Assembly: GCF_000004195.4 (NCBI RefSeq)
Contig: NC_030677.2
Span: 68,348,222-68,412,221 of the forward strand
Source: Xenopus tropicalis
Lineage: Eukaryota; Chordata; Amphibia; Anura; Pipidae
Direction: 5' to 3'
Length of the DNA stretch: 64,000 nucleotides
Both the position numbers and the translations under genes were made by a program. Below, one piece after another: positions 32,521-44,175 of the stretch; the stretch's first letter is position 1, and each line of letters begins with the position of its first letter. The notes under the pieces were generated by a model. The model searched no databases. It saw only the letters and a program-made list of their open reading frames with translations, and had not been told where the DNA came from.

Positions 32521-33066
32521 GGTTCACTAAAGGTCATTAACAAAAAAATCCTGATTATCGCAAATCGCTATTTCCATCGCATTGAGGTAATTATCAAATA
32601 GAAATAATACTAACGTATAATTCACAAAAAGATTTGAAGCGTTAAAAGCATGTGGCGATAATAAGTGTGAAACTTAACACCTCCCAGTAGTAGGCGTTAC
32701 TAAACAAAATTGTAGCTGGTGATTGTCTGTGGTGACAAGATGGAGTTTACAGTCGGATTTGTTCGCCTTATAGTGATGCATCCTAAAAGGTAATTTTCAG
32801 AACAGTAGTTTTCAGAAAGTAACGGTTACGTGCATAATAGAGTGCCCTAATATTGCGTGCTACAAAATAACGCATAAATATATTTCATGTTTAAAATAAC
32901 GCTTAAAAATATGTCATCGCCTGATAAATAATGACAATAACATTGCTTCTTAATTCAGGCAAGTGTCCTTTTAGTGAATCGATCGTTAATTCTCTAAATA
33001 TAAGAAGTGATAATATTTTTAACGCATGCTATAAATATCACTCGTTTTTTTGGACTTTAGTGAATC
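32521..33066. repeat. MITE with GGTTCACTAAAGG ends
   Basis: GGTTCACTAAAGGTCATTAA at the left and TTGGACTTTAGTGAATC at the right are inverted. The interior has short GCGATAAT- and AACGCATAA-like words in both orientations. Family not assigned. Confidence 0.65.
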
Positions 33067-33476
33067 AAAAGTGTCCCATCTGGCAGAGCCCTTAGATAAA
33101 CACTAATGGGTTTTGGTAAAGTAGCGTAAGATATTAAAAAAGGTAAATAGAACTTTTTTTCAATGGACAAGATAAACAAACAAGCACACTTAAAATAGTA
33201 AGCTTGCTTACCTTTAGCTTTATTGAGTCTAGATTTATTGTCAATAGTGTTTAAAGTCTTTTGGAAACCCAACCTTCATTGGGGAACTACACTAGGACTT
33301 GTAGTGAACTTCTGTTCATGCAGAATGTCTTGGGCTCTGTTCCCACAACTCCATTACAACAGGTCAATATATTTATAATAATGAGGTTTTTGTGCCAGAT
33401 CAATGCCTGGTGCTTTATACCACTCCATGTCTGGTGTAACCTTTTTGAAACCAATAAGACAAGTTCAGTAGGGATG

Positions 33477-33968
33477 TAGCGAACATCGCCAAAAATGTTC
33501 GCGAACCCGTTCGCGGACTTTCGCCAAAACTCACGAATATTCGCGAACTTTGCGAACCCCATAGACTTCAATGGGAAGGTGAACTTTAAAACCTAGAAAA
33601 GCCATTTCTGGCCAGAAAACTGATTTTAAAGTTGCTTAAAGGGTGCCACGACCTGGACAGTGGCATGCAGGAGGGGGATCAAGGGCAAAAATTTCTCTGA
33701 AAAATACTTTGTAAAAAAAACACCAAAAAAAACCGCAAAAAAATAACACCCAAAAAAACCCGCAAGCTATTCCTATGTATACGCAAAGGCGAAAAACCGA
33801 AGCGAAAAAACGCGGCGGAAAAAACTGAGGCAAAAAAACGCGGTGCAAAAAAAAAACGCGGCGAACCAAAAATGCCGAACATCGCCAAAAGTTCGCGAAT
33901 TTGCGGACTTGCGAACACCCGATGTTCGCGTGAATTAGTTCGCCGCCGAACAGTTCGCTACATCGCTA
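33477..33968. repeat. CpG-rich palindromic MITE (GTTCGCGAAC family)
   Basis: It begins TAGCGAACATCGCCAAAAAT and ends GCGAACTA-type words (AACAGTTCGCTACATCGCTA). It is dense in TTCGCGAA words and has a less repetitive core at 33555-33680. The arms are AAAAAACGCGGCG-like. Confidence 0.75.
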
Positions 33969-34266
33969 AAGTTCAGGCAAAAAAAAAAAACTGCTTGAAA
34001 TGACTAAAAACATTAACTGAATGGCATTCTTTACTTGTTTTTCTTTAGTCCAGACCTCTACATGAGGCTACACATGCATATAAAATCATTAAACAACTTT
34101 ATAAATTCTCATGGATTTTATGTTGCATTCTGTGCTGTCAAAATGGTGATCTTTGCTGTATTACAAAGATTTTTTTACACACTTTTATAAACATGCCTCT
34201 TTGCTTTTACACTCACATATTTCTCAATATGAAAGCTCAGAGCCAAGTCATTTAAATGATAATATA

Positions 34267-34560
34267 CAGGGCCTTGCACGACTATTCACACCTTTGATCA
34301 ATTCTCTCAGCTAAAGGAATAACAAATCCTACACTGACATTTTATGAAATGCTATATATTCCTTTAAAACAGTGACAAATAAAATAAATTTTTTATGTCA
34401 AATGGTTTTATGTTAGAAAAACAAAATTAAGGAAACAAAGAATATTCTCTTTGTGAAAGTATTCAGTCCCCATATTAGTAAAAGAGCCCCATATATTTCT
34501 GCTCTTCATCACATTGATTTATACACATTTAATAAGGTGTGGTCAGACTGGGACATTTTA
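34267..34560. repeat. Decayed Tc1-like element
   Basis: GGGCCTTGCACGACTATTCA at the left and TGAAAGTATTCAGTCCCCAT inside are Tc1-type terminal and subterminal words. No transposase can be read. Confidence 0.45.
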
Positions 34561-35834
34561 TGAGCAAGACATAAATTGACACACAATCTGGGCCCGAGGC
34601 CTTACTGAACAAATGCCTGCAAAGCCAAACATAGCTTTCCCTTTCTGTAATTATACATCTTGCGATCTAGAGAAATCTCAAGACAATAATGATAAATAGT
34701 ATTTTCTATCCCCAGACACAAATTATCTTTTACTGAGTATCTTTTATAAGGTTTTCTCTGTCCACTTGTATCTACTTGTGAAAATTGTGCAAATTTTAGC
34801 CCAGCCTTCTCTTTTCCACTACGTAGCTCTTCCCATCCTCCATCTCTTTTGATCCTTGTCAAAGGTCACTGTGATGTCTTTGACATCTGCAACTAAAGAT
34901 TAACACATTTAAAAAAAATGGATGATAAATAGGAGGACCCAGTGTCCTCTATTTGTTGTCAAACTGCAATGCACACCCTTAACAGCTGATGCTGTCTAGG
35001 ATGTTGAAAGATAATAAATTCTTAAGAAGGATACAATGCAGAAAGTTATGAGCACTCTATGCATATGTATGGTTGTTGACCTATACCCCAGAATTGTTGG
35101 GCAACTAGCTACAACTCTGTACAAATTAATGCATAATTGACAACCAGATCATTAAATAACTTTATTGAGCTCTATCCTGCACTCCCCATCCTTGTCTAAT
35201 AAGCTACACCCTGGATGGATTTTGGTAGTCATCTCCATTATAGAGTCTGTGAAATGAATTCCTCACTATGCATGTCTTTCTCCCCTGCCTGATTCATAAT
35301 GCTTGGCCTCTAGCTTCCACTTTAGTGCCTGCTGGACAGATTACCTCCTTTTTTTGGGACAAGGTGGGGTGCCAGACCCCCAAAGGTCATTGTATGTCAG
35401 TTACCATAGCCTCTCACTACATTATTTGGTTGGGATGCCAGTACAGAAGTGCCTCTCACTGTACAATGTGGTTGAGGGGGCAAGAACCTCTCCATTTAAG
35501 ATATCCTTGGGGTGCCAATACCCCTATTTCCTTAGTGTAAAGGTGCTTGAAGTACCACTGGCCACTGTCATGATTTGTTATTCCAGAAGCCACTCCTCTA
35601 ATTGCTGGCTGCTGCTTGACCGTTGAATTGCATAAAATGCTTAGGATGCAATGTCCTCTTGTACTCACTTTGTTATGTTCTGAGGATGCTATTTAATTAA
35701 GCAGTGTGCTAACTGTATGAAGTTCATTGGAGAATATCACCTATTGCAGTTGTATAATGTAAAGAGATTACCATAACAATGCCCATTGCTCTCACTGTAA
35801 ACTTTTCTTTAGATAATAATGCTTATTGCTGTCC
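34561..35834. other. No gene or repeat recognised
   Basis: AT-rich intergenic sequence. The short open frames here have no recognisable domain or splice context. Confidence 0.4.
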
Positions 35835-35995
35835 CTTTAGGGAGAAGACAGACGGGGCGAATAGTCGCCACAACATTTTAAAGAGTCATACCAACTAATT
35901 GCAGAGGCACAAATTTGCATGCAATCTTTTGCGGCAACTGAATATTAGCCTGGGGAGTCTAAATTGCTGTGACTAATCTCCCCATGTGTCATTGT
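35835..35995. repeat. Short MITE-like inverted repeat (GGGGCGAATAGTCGCC / CTAATCTCCCC)
   Basis: GACGGGGCGAATAGTCGCCA at the left and GTGACTAATCTCCCCATGTG at the right face each other. The pattern resembles a common Xenopus MITE, but this copy is short and decayed. Confidence 0.45.
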
Positions 35996-37284
35996 CCTTA
36001 TCATGTGCCGGGTGCTATTTATTTACCAATTTATATCACAGTAACGTCAAGGATACCATTACTCATTGTCCTCACCGTGTATTATAATGGGGATAGCAGC
36101 ACCCCCTGTTGTAACTGTATACAGTGCAGGCATTATTATATTAGGAACTGCAGGTATTCACCTTCCATGTAGAATAGGAAATATTCACTAATATGATTTT
36201 ATTGTTAAATGAAGTATCAAAGCAAAAAAATCACCTTAATCTCCACTCCACACTCTCTAACAGGCTTTTGGGCTAGAATAGTTAAAAAAATAATTTGGCC
36301 ATTTAGTCTAGTCAGGCTTCCAGGAATGTCTAGGATAGCAAACTGACATTCAGCTCAAACGTGACCCCTATTCATGTCCTGCTATCCCCATTTCAGACAC
36401 TCTAGTTTGGAACTGCTAATCTAAAATGTTGTCCTAGCTTCGCTGATCAGTGTTGGTTAAGCAGTTCACAAGGATGTTGCTCCCCATACATTTCTCTATT
36501 TATTTGTGGGTGTGGGGCTTTATTCTGTGTATTGGCCAAGTTAAGGACACAGCTCTGACTCACCATGAAGCAATGTCTGCCTCAAATAACCCTGCTACAC
36601 ACTGAACACTAACCTTCAGCATCTAAATAAAATGACTGTTAGTCCCCCATAAAGTCATAATATATGTGCTGTATGTGCTAATAGGTACAATGTAACACAA
36701 AGGAAGTTTGTGCAGAGCTGAAACACAGAAACATTTGTTGATATGTACAGCGTTCAGGCCTTCAGAAGTAAACTTGTAACACATGCATATATCATTCCAA
36801 ATGAGGGGCAGTGTACAAGTCAGGCATAAACAAAGCAAGGAATCCTCAGAAAATGCGGAGCACCACGTGATAAAAAGTAAAAAGTAAAAAAAAAGCCAAA
36901 GCAAGCACACAGTATAACAAGTTACAATGACAAATTGATCATTGAGATATAGCCCACAGTGTCAGGTAACATCTGTAGGATGACCAAAGAAATCTTTACA
37001 CCAAAATTAAAAAAGGACTAATTTCATTACCCCCATAAAGAATCATACCTCACCATAAAAAGATACCTTAAATTGTAGTTACTTCCCTCAACCCAAAAAC
37101 CAAATGTGGGACGAACAGGGAGTGGCCCCTCACCTGAGATAAGATGCCATAATTACAGAAAAGTGCTAAAATGAAAAGAACTGGAACATCAGAAAATTAA
37201 ATTGCTTAAGTAGATTTAAATATACTGCATTGTTTCCCTGCTCAGTTCAATATTAAGTGTGTGCTCAAAAAATTCTACTATAGA

Positions 37285-37385
37285 TTCTATAAATAAGCTG
37301 CTGTGAAGCCATGGGGGCAGCCATTCAAGGTGAATAGGGCAAAAAGGCACAGGTTTGCAACAACAGATAAAGCTATATATTTTAG
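37285..37385. repeat. Partial arm of the same T2-type MITE
   Basis: ATAAGCTGCTGTGAAGCCAT and GGCAGCCATTCAAGGTGAAT repeat one arm of the 37439-37863 element just upstream of it. Confidence 0.65.
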
Positions 37386-37438
37386 CAGATATGGGACACT
37401 ACTTGATAATAGGTGGACTCTATTGCAATACACTGTAA

Positions 37439-37863
37439 TTAAAGGAACAGTAATACCAAAAAATGAAAGTGTATAAAAGTAACTAAAATATAATGTGCTG
37501 CTGCCCTGCACTGGTAAAAGTTGTGTGTTTACTTCAGAAAGTCTATTATAATTTATATAAATAAGCTGCTATGTAGCCATGGAGGCAGCCATTCAAAGGA
37601 GAAAAGGCACAGGCACATAGCAGATAACAGATAAAACACTATTGTATTCTACAGAACTTATCTGTTATCTGCTATGTAACCTGTGCCTTTTCTCCTTTTT
37701 TCCAGCTTGAATGGCTGCCCCCATGGCTACACAGCAGCTTATCATATAAATTATAGTAGAGTTACTGTAGCAAACACACCAATTTTGCCAGTGCAGGGCA
37801 ACAGTGCATTAAATTTTTATTATTATAAAACTCTTTTATTTTTTAGTGTTACTGTTCCTTTAA
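37439..37863. repeat. Full-length T2-type MITE with long palindromic arms
   Basis: It begins TTAAAGGAACAGTAATACCA and ends TTAGTGTTACTGTTCCTTTAA. The arms are near-complementary over much of the 425 bp (for example GGCAGCCATTCAAAGGAG against CTTGAATGGCTGCCCCCAT), meeting near 37650. TTAAAGG ends define the T2 MITEs of Xenopus. Confidence 0.85.
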
Positions 37864-39544
37864 GTGACTTCTAAAGGCAGTTGGCTGTACCAAAGCTTAT
37901 TTAGGTCCGTGACTAATGAAAAGCTTTGCCACGGTAAGAAAGGGGGAGTCTCTTGGTCTATGGTACATGATACTGTAGTGTAATCATCCTAGCAACAGGC
38001 CTGAGTTGGAGTAAATGCTAGACTCATGGGCCTAATAAAACAAAACAAAACAAAATAGATTATTTTAACAAAATTTTGCCTGATGTACTGTAAGAGCACT
38101 CCCACTTATTTTAAATGATGTCTGAAGGTGCAGGAACAGTTGCAGTAGCAACGGTGAACTGAAAATACACTCTTGCAGTTGAACTGTTGTAGTTAAATTA
38201 GCTGAATATGAAGAGCTACACATAAAGGGTCATTTAGTGCCATGTAAAGTGCAACATTTGGACGCAGATTGTTTCTAAATACACGTTTATAATAACAAAA
38301 CCCAATATGCAGTTTATTCCCTCTAATTCCAGGGAATTCATGGCTGTTCGGGAGGTTTCACCATCGCTCAGGAGCAAGCCGGAAGTGGCAAAACGCGTCA
38401 GCGGTGAGAGAGGACGCAGAGGAGGAGCACTATACAGGGCAGGACTGCTGAACCCAGGAACGACACTGCAGGTCGGGAACAGGGAAAGAAAAAGGAGCAG
38501 CCACCTGATCCATACCAGTGACTCCTGACATGCGCATCCTATATACTCTGTTTAAGGGGAAGGGAAACAGAAAGGTCGTGTAATTAACCTAAAGTTGCTA
38601 AAGTTGGAAATTTACCTATGTGAAGTGGTTCCTAACACTGCCTGAAATTAAGAGGTGGGAAAGCAGAGAGTCGTGAGCTACAAGCGAACCAATTGGATGC
38701 CATATAAACCCAAGGGGGTCTGTAAGTAGATTGGCAATCAGAAAGGGATATCACAACTGGGCACAAAAGGGTGATATAAGTAAAAGTCATCACTGGTGTT
38801 CAAAAGTCTAAAGCAGAAGAGGGCACTTTGGAGTAATTTATTGAACCCACTGCAGTTTCACAAAAGGTGCCAAAAGAAACGCAGCTGTGCAAGTTACTGC
38901 TACAATTTATATGGTTTGGATTGCTTCACTTCCGGGCCTTGTATGAAGTTATAATAGCATTAGCATGGGTTCCCGAGGGTTCCCGAGCATTAATAGGTGC
39001 ATTTTTGCACAATTCTCTCACATTGGTGCTTTTTAAAAGGAGTGATCTGCTTCCTCTATAATTAGACAACATTTTATGTTTAGATATTATATGATTATTA
39101 TAATATTGTGAATCAGTCTCCTTTAAATTCAGTTTCTTTCTCTCTGTTAATATAAAAAAATCAAACTAGATATGTTATAATGAAAATCATCAGAGGATTT
39201 AAATAACTTACGCTTTGAGAGAGGATGACTCCTGTTTGAGTTAAAGCAAGGCAAAGTGATGATATAATGGTATTCATATTGAACTTTATAATATTTATTT
39301 ATATTGTATTAATGCAAACCAGCTAACGCAAGAAATCTATATACATATATAATTGTTTGTAATAAATAGGTGGTTAATATAACCAACAGTACTAAAGTAT
39401 CTAACTCAACTGCCACTCAGACTTCTGCTTTGAGAGAGCCAAATTTCTAACGCGGAATGGAGAGTAACTTGATTATTTTAGAAATAGCATAGAATTCCTG
39501 ATTTCTGTTAATTTTCACCATAGTTTCCCTTTTAAAGCAATGAA
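37864..39544. other. Intergenic stretch with a CpG-rich patch
   Basis: No coding feature is recognised. About 38340-38480 is CpG- and purine-rich, with a GGAAGTGG and ACGCGTCA cluster, and stands out from the AT-rich surroundings. I cannot tell whether it is a repeat or a regulatory element. Confidence 0.3.
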
Positions 39545-39792
39545 CTGGTCCAGAACTAGGGTAGGCAGGAGAGGCACATTTCTTAGGTGCAACAGTGGGG
39601 GGCAGGGGGCATGTACCTCTTTGCCTGCCTGCCTCTAGTCTTTTCCAGTCCCCCCATATGAAACTGGGATTTGGTGTGAGCGAGCTTGCAAGGGATGATT
39701 GAGACTGTGTGCACGCATGCGCACCACCTTGTGTAGTGAGAGGAGCGGGAGGGGGCATTTGCCTTGGGCGCCCCCATCCCCAGGCCCGCTGC
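39545..39792. repeat. GC-rich hAT-like MITE
   Basis: It runs from TGGTCCAGAACTAGGGTAGG to CCCATCCCCAGGCCCGCTG. The inverted GC-rich ends resemble Xenopus hAT MITEs. The target duplication is not clear. Confidence 0.5.
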
Positions 39793-39902
39793 TAGCCACA
39801 GGATGTCATAATCAAACCCTATATCATGTCATGACATTGATGCAGGCTGGCTAAAGTTTGTAGCATACATTATTGCTTGCAATTCACAGGCACATAATAT
39901 AG

Positions 39903-40204
39903 AAATGGGATCCCTTATCCGGAAACCCGTTATCCAGAAAGTTCTGAATTACGGAAAGGCCATCTCCCATAGACTCAATTATAAGCAAATAATTCTAATT
40001 TTTTCTTTTTCTTTGTAATAATAAAACAGTACCTTGTACTTGATCCTAACTAAGATATAATTAATCTTTATTGGAGGAAAAACAACCCCATTGGGTTTAT
40101 TCAATATTTAAATGATTTTTAGCGGATTAAATTGTGGAGATCCAAATTATGGAAAGATCCCTTACGCGAAACCTCAGGTCTGGATAAGAGGTCCCACACT
40201 TGTA
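39903..40204. repeat. TACAGGTATGGG-family palindromic MITE, diverged
   Basis: TGGGATCCCTTATCCGGAAA at the left and GGTCTGGATAAGAGGTCCCA at the right are inverted. The inner words AGTACCTTGTACTTGATCCT match the copies at 4555 and 51839. Confidence 0.75.
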
Positions 40205-40315
40205 CAATGTTTAACTGATCCTTTGCACCATACTTATATCTAATAGTCAGCTTAATGTAGAGTACTTTAGACTTTACTAAAACATTTATTATACTGTATA
40301 TAGTATATTACAATA

Positions 40316-40345
40316 TATTTATATATATATATATATATATATTTC
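40316..40345. repeat. (TA)n microsatellite
   Basis: An uninterrupted TA run of more than 20 bp within an AT-rich stretch. Confidence 0.85.
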
Positions 40346-40395
40346 TGTTACCAGGCCTTCATTTCTGGCCTTATTTAAGATTGCTTGTGCTTTTC

Positions 40396-40680
40396 AGCAT
40401 AGGCTAGGCCTCCCCAAATGCTTGGCACATTTTGAAAATAAAAACTCACTCTGTACTTGACTTTCTGTGTGATGATACTTTAACATTGTGAGTAGGTTCT
40501 TGCATTCCTGCAAGCTCTGGTTCTGTTGTAATCAGCCGCACTCTGGATCTTTCTTCTTGTGACTTCTCCAATCAAAGTGCAGCTCTCTTGAGTTGACAGT
40601 GAAATTGACCAATCAAGTAACAGATGTACCCCTCACTGCCACTTGGACTTTCCCCAAAAACCATTGCATAGATGTTCAGG
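40396..40680 (-). repeat. Inverted partial copy of the 218-1680 hAT-like element
   Basis: CATAGGCTAGGCCTCCCCAA and the CTTTCTTCTTGTGACTTCTC and AATTGACCAATCAAG words are the reverse complement of about 1450-1680. It starts with the same CATAGGC terminus. Confidence 0.7.
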
Positions 40681-41315
40681 TTTGTCCTATACCCCTATAC
40701 ACAGTATATACATATACCATATATACCTATTCTAAAGGCTAAATTAGATGCAGCACATGGTTAAAATACTTTGTTCATGTTAACTTGCCTAATTGTGAGC
40801 TGAGTAGCTTGTGTATATCTTACAATGATTACTGTTTATTTGTAAATCATCTGATCTTGATCATAGTAATCATGAATCTTGATCTAAAAATGTCATCTTT
40901 ATAACACTCTTGTGGGGTGTTCACAATGGGTTAATTGTTGGCCCAGGATACATGTGGAACTCAATTTACCTTCCACTACACAGGACTTGAAGTACATATT
41001 GAGAGGGTTCTTATTTATCTTGCTTTTAACAGATTGTTTTGTCTTCTCTATGATTTAGTATAATGATGAGTATTTCTGGACTGAAAAATGCATAGTGTTT
41101 TGAGATTAGACTAAACTCAATTCAAAATATGTATCCCCTTATGTAAGTGATGTCTTATTATAGGGAAAAATGTCTTTGTTTTTCTTCAAAGTTTCAAGTA
41201 CATTTATTAGACATTATGGCAAATAGTTTCAGACGTAAGCATGCTTTATTTACAGAAGGAACTCTAGGAGGCAGTTGTGCTATGAACACAGTAACTGAAT
41301 AGCAAATAAAAGTGT

Positions 41316-41490
41316 TAAAGGGGCAGAATACCCTCTTGTTCAACATGCGTTCAATGTAATGCACTTACACTGAACATATTTTTTTGCCTATTGTTCTAAT
41401 GCCAAAATAAACGTATGATTTTTGGACTAAACAGTGAAATATGAAAATTGGAGCTACTCCATGCTTGGTCCTTATGAGGCAGATAATTAG
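41316..41490. repeat. Partial T2-like MITE (TTAAAGGGGCAGAATA)
   Basis: It begins with TTAAAGGGGCAGAATACCCT, the T2-type end. The opposite end is not found. A C-run follows at about 41503-41521. Confidence 0.5.
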
Positions 41491-41609
41491 ATTACCAGCA
41501 AACACCTCCCCCCCCCCCCCCCACTTCACCCTTGGTTATGTTAGCAAGAGTCCATGATGCAGAGGAATTATCTCTGCACTGTAATCTAATTTATCTACCC
41601 CACAAAGAC

Positions 41610-42108
41610 CAAGGGGCCCATTTACTTACTCACGAACGGGCCGAATGCGTCCGATTGCGTTTTTTTCGTAATGATCGGTATTTTGCGATTTTTCAGATAA
41701 TTGTCGCGACTTTTTCGTAGCTTTCGCGCCGAGTACGAAAGATTCGGATTCATTCAAGCTTCAGTATGGTGACTTTTCTTGGGCCAGGTTGGAGCTGCAG
41801 GGTGCCATTGAGTCCTATGGGAGGCTTCCAAAATCATGCTAAGTCTGAAAGTTTCGCCCGCCGCTTACGAGCGCTCAATACGAAAAAGTCGCGACAAGAT
41901 ACGAGCGCATCGTAATGGCTACGAAAAACTCACGTTTTTTCGCGCAAATCGTATTGGTAAAGAAAAAGTCACGACAATTTCCGCAAAGTCGTAAAGGCGC
42001 CGAAAATTCGCAAAAAAAATACGAAAAAGTCGCAAAATGTTCGTTTTCCAATCGGAATTTTCCCAATTCGGATTAGAATTCGTGTCTTAGTAAATGTGCC
42101 CCCTAGTG
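41610..42108. repeat. CpG-rich palindromic MITE (GGGGCACATTTA family), copy A
   Basis: The ends AAGGGGCCCATTTACTTACT and TCTTAGTAAATGTGCCCCCT are inverted. The arms contain TCGCGACTTTTTCG-type words. The core (about 41755-41870) matches the core of 54316-54885 in inverse orientation. Confidence 0.8.
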
Positions 42109-44034
42109 TTTATGCATGGAATAACACCTAATTGTATATAGGTTATGCCTTGCTATTGCTATATCCTAAGTTGGAACAAAAAAAACAACCAACACACTGT
42201 TAAATATTTGTAAAGATCTGTTTTTATTTTATAGAAACAGTAATACTCAGTAAGTTTTTACATTTAAAGAAGGAACATTTAATTTGGTCAAAATCTGCAG
42301 AATAGAAACTGAAATCTGGTCCTTATTATCATCATGTCATTCTCTGTGAGGAATCACACTACAAGAAAAAGTATAATTGTCCATTATGTAATTTACTGAT
42401 CTGAGACAAACTGAGCTGGAGAGAGACATTAGCCCTATGGATTATTGCTATCAAAGCTAGGTCTTTATTTGCTTTTAAAATTCATTTTTCTGTGCATTTG
42501 AGCAATTGACAATACAAACCACAATGTGTGTCCTTAGTAGTGATGTTTGGGCTGGTCAGAAATCTGTGGGTTGGGTAGATTGACATCCAATTTGGGCCTG
42601 CTTTGGCTATGGGTGCCTGCTGCTGCTGCCCACAGAAACTGCCATTTGTGTGGCTGGGCTCCCCATCATTGTTGGTGGGATAATGTTCCTCTTAAGGGGC
42701 AGGGCAGGCTCAGGCCTTGAAGTCCATTCTCAAACTCAGGTTGGGTCAGGATTGAGAAGTTTCAGTTTACTCCAATAACTAAAAAATATTGAACTATTCT
42801 TCAAAGGTCACGTTAGACTTTTGTACTGTGTTACCAGACATAATACTGGAATATGTATCATTCTAGAACAGGCATACAAGAGAGCAGAACAACTGAATGG
42901 CAGATGAAGTTTGGTACTAAAAAATGAAAGTTGTGTGTTCTGCAAATAAAAATATTTGAGAAAATTGTTTTTTTAACATTGGATATGTTATATATTAATG
43001 ACCATCAATTTATATAAAAACATCACTGAAATTAAAAATGTAAGGAGAAAAGTAGTAAAATGAACAAGCGAAGCAGAATTTTCTCAATAATGATATTCCT
43101 GCTGGAAGATCTAAAAAAGTAATGCAAAGCAACCTTTGAAACAACTTAGGTCTCACAAGGTCTCAACAAGTACACGTTGTGCAATATATTTGTAAGATTT
43201 TAAAGTTCTATAGACCTAAAATGAACTTGGAAGCTTTTTGTACTTCCTGGATCAAAGGCACCATATTCAATATTTTGAAACTATTATAGTACCGGCACAT
43301 AGAGAGCTGGACAGATATGATTGCAACTGTAAAAATGACATAATAAAATTTCAAGACACAAATATATAATTATAAATTACCTTGTCATAGAAGAGATTGG
43401 CATTATTTACATGTATTTACAGCTGAGCAGAAAAACACAGAAGGGGCATTATATTTGCAGTGTTTCTACAGATGGAGGGTTTCCACCCTGCCAGCACAAA
43501 GAGCCAGGCCACCATGGGGGGGGGGAGGGGGTGAGGGAGTCCAGTGGGGGCAAGCCCTGTTGACTAAGTAAAATGAGGCCCCATTAATTCTCTTGGTGGC
43601 TCTGCAAAAAGCTATTTTGTCCTGTATAAAAAAAACTGAAGGTTCATACTTGGGCATTTTTGCCCTACGTTCCCCAGCAGTGGAGCTCTCCTGCATTCGG
43701 TCCTTACATACGCCATGTAAGTTGAGGCCGGTAAGAAATAATGGCTTCCCTGTAGTGGAACGCAGGTGGACTCCACTGCAGGGAACATAGAGCTAAATTC
43801 CCTTGTGCATGGGCCTAAAGGAAAAAAGTGCACTAAAGGTGGCTTCCCTAAGCCTGAAAGCAACACATTAAATATATCATCTTTAATGTATGAACTCTTA
43901 AACTTAAGGTATGTGAATATCAACATCCCTTTAACTACTCATACAGAATTTACACAATTAAAAAACAAGATAATTCATTTTTAATCCTTTGGTATAGGCC
44001 AGTAGGAGTTTTCTCATCCCTCTTCTTTGGCATT
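42109..44034 (-). other. Region 3' of enpep, probable 3' UTR and intergenic DNA
   Basis: No coding exon is seen. Minus-strand AATAAA hexamers (TTTATT on the plus strand) occur at about 42474-42479 and 42233-42238, 1.6-1.8 kb past the ENPEP stop. Either could be the poly(A) signal, but nothing in the sequence decides it. A G-rich run lies near 43515-43535. Confidence 0.35.
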
Positions 44035-44175
44035 TCAGAGACTGTTCAGCCAGGACTTGATTCCTTCTTTATTTGCTGCCACCCATTCAATATTATTTCT
44101 CACAGTCTCAAGGGCTTGTTTTCTTGGTATCTCTCCTGCCCCAGCATTTGGGTATTTCTCAAAGAAATTTTCCAT
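44035..44175 (-). CDS. enpep: enpep terminal coding exon with stop codon
   Basis: After a TTGTTTCAG acceptor the exon encodes MENFFEKYPNAGAGEIPR and ends ...NNIEWVAANKEGIKSWLNSL followed by a stop at 44035-44037. The ATG that opens this exon is an internal methionine, not a start. The 3' UTR continues leftward; candidate polyadenylation hexamers are noted separately. Confidence 0.94.
   Translation of the reverse strand: MENFFEKYPNAGAGEIPRKQALETVRNNIEWVAANKEGIKSWLNSL

Noticed and set aside
37439..37863. Long hairpin as a possible small-RNA precursor gene
   Set aside because: The ends and arms identify a T2-type MITE; there is no specific evidence for processing.
38307..38528. CpG-rich ORF of 73 codons as a promoter-linked exon
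   Set aside because: Base composition is unusual, but there is no start context, splice evidence or protein similarity I recognise.
43466..43926. Minus-strand ORFs of 76 and 104 codons near the enpep 3' end
   Set aside because: No splice signals, conservation pattern or domain; the ENPEP stop is already at 44035.
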